From: Amyelois transitella
Taxonomy: Eukaryota; Arthropoda; Insecta; Lepidoptera; Pyralidae
Direction: 5' to 3'
Length of the DNA: 64,000 nt
Assembly (NCBI RefSeq): GCF_032362555.1
Contig: NC_083518.1
Location: 6,770,501-6,834,500 of the forward strand
Shown piece after piece: positions 63,923 to 64,000 of the stretch; the first letter of the stretch is position 1, and the number at the start of each line of letters is the position of its first letter. Made by a program: the position numbers and the translations under genes. The notes beneath the pieces were generated by a model. That model made no database searches. It saw only the letters and a list, made by a program, of their open reading frames with translations, and was not told where the DNA came from.

Positions 63923-64000
63923 GTAAGCTTAATGGCGTTCAAAGTCCTTTGGAATGATTTATCGTTATGATTGGATTAATATTGTTTTAATCAGATGCAA

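Overview
This is eukaryotic, AT-rich animal DNA with introns, almost certainly from a moth or butterfly (Lepidoptera). Four things point there: intron-rich genes closest to insect orthologues, a dense load of repeats typical of moths (noctuid-type families ending in ATGTATGTATG, tRNA-headed SINEs, a Helitron-like element ending CGGGCACAGCTAG), very common TAGGTACC-type words, and GC-rich exons in AT-rich surroundings. The species cannot be named from the sequence alone.

Three protein genes can be reconstructed, all on the + strand. (1) 3.7-24.2 kb: shaggy/GSK3 kinase. Eight exons from 15281 to 24227 carry the conserved protein and the stop codon. Three upstream exons (3741, 8899, 9347) are inferred as alternative N-terminal pieces because every junction is phase 1; the full join gives 553 codons, the shortest 434. 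(2) 27424-37831: VPS39/Vam6, a HOPS tethering subunit, in 13 exons that join without a break to 860 residues. (3) 50524-58328: the NK2-class homeobox gene vnd (NKX2-2 type) in three exons, 323 residues, with the TN motif, homeodomain and NK2-specific domain intact. A candidate upstream coding exon at 42670 is phase-compatible with vnd but may belong to another gene. Another candidate first exon lies at 63843 at the right edge.

One tRNA gene, tRNA-Arg(CCT), lies at 41098-41170.

The rest is introns and intergenic DNA filled with mobile-element remnants: a Helitron-like element (2430-3122), a complete-ended but internally deleted pogo/Tigger-like element in a VPS39 intron (32460-33123), a 154-bp terminal-inverted-repeat element in vnd intron 1, retroelement coding remnants, and three recurring short repeat families (called R1, R2 and R3 here). 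Two long R1 copies in opposite orientation bracket the first two vnd exons. R1 copies of the same orientation occupy three consecutive VPS39 introns. The three genes have no obvious shared pathway: signalling kinase, endolysosomal tether, neural patterning factor.
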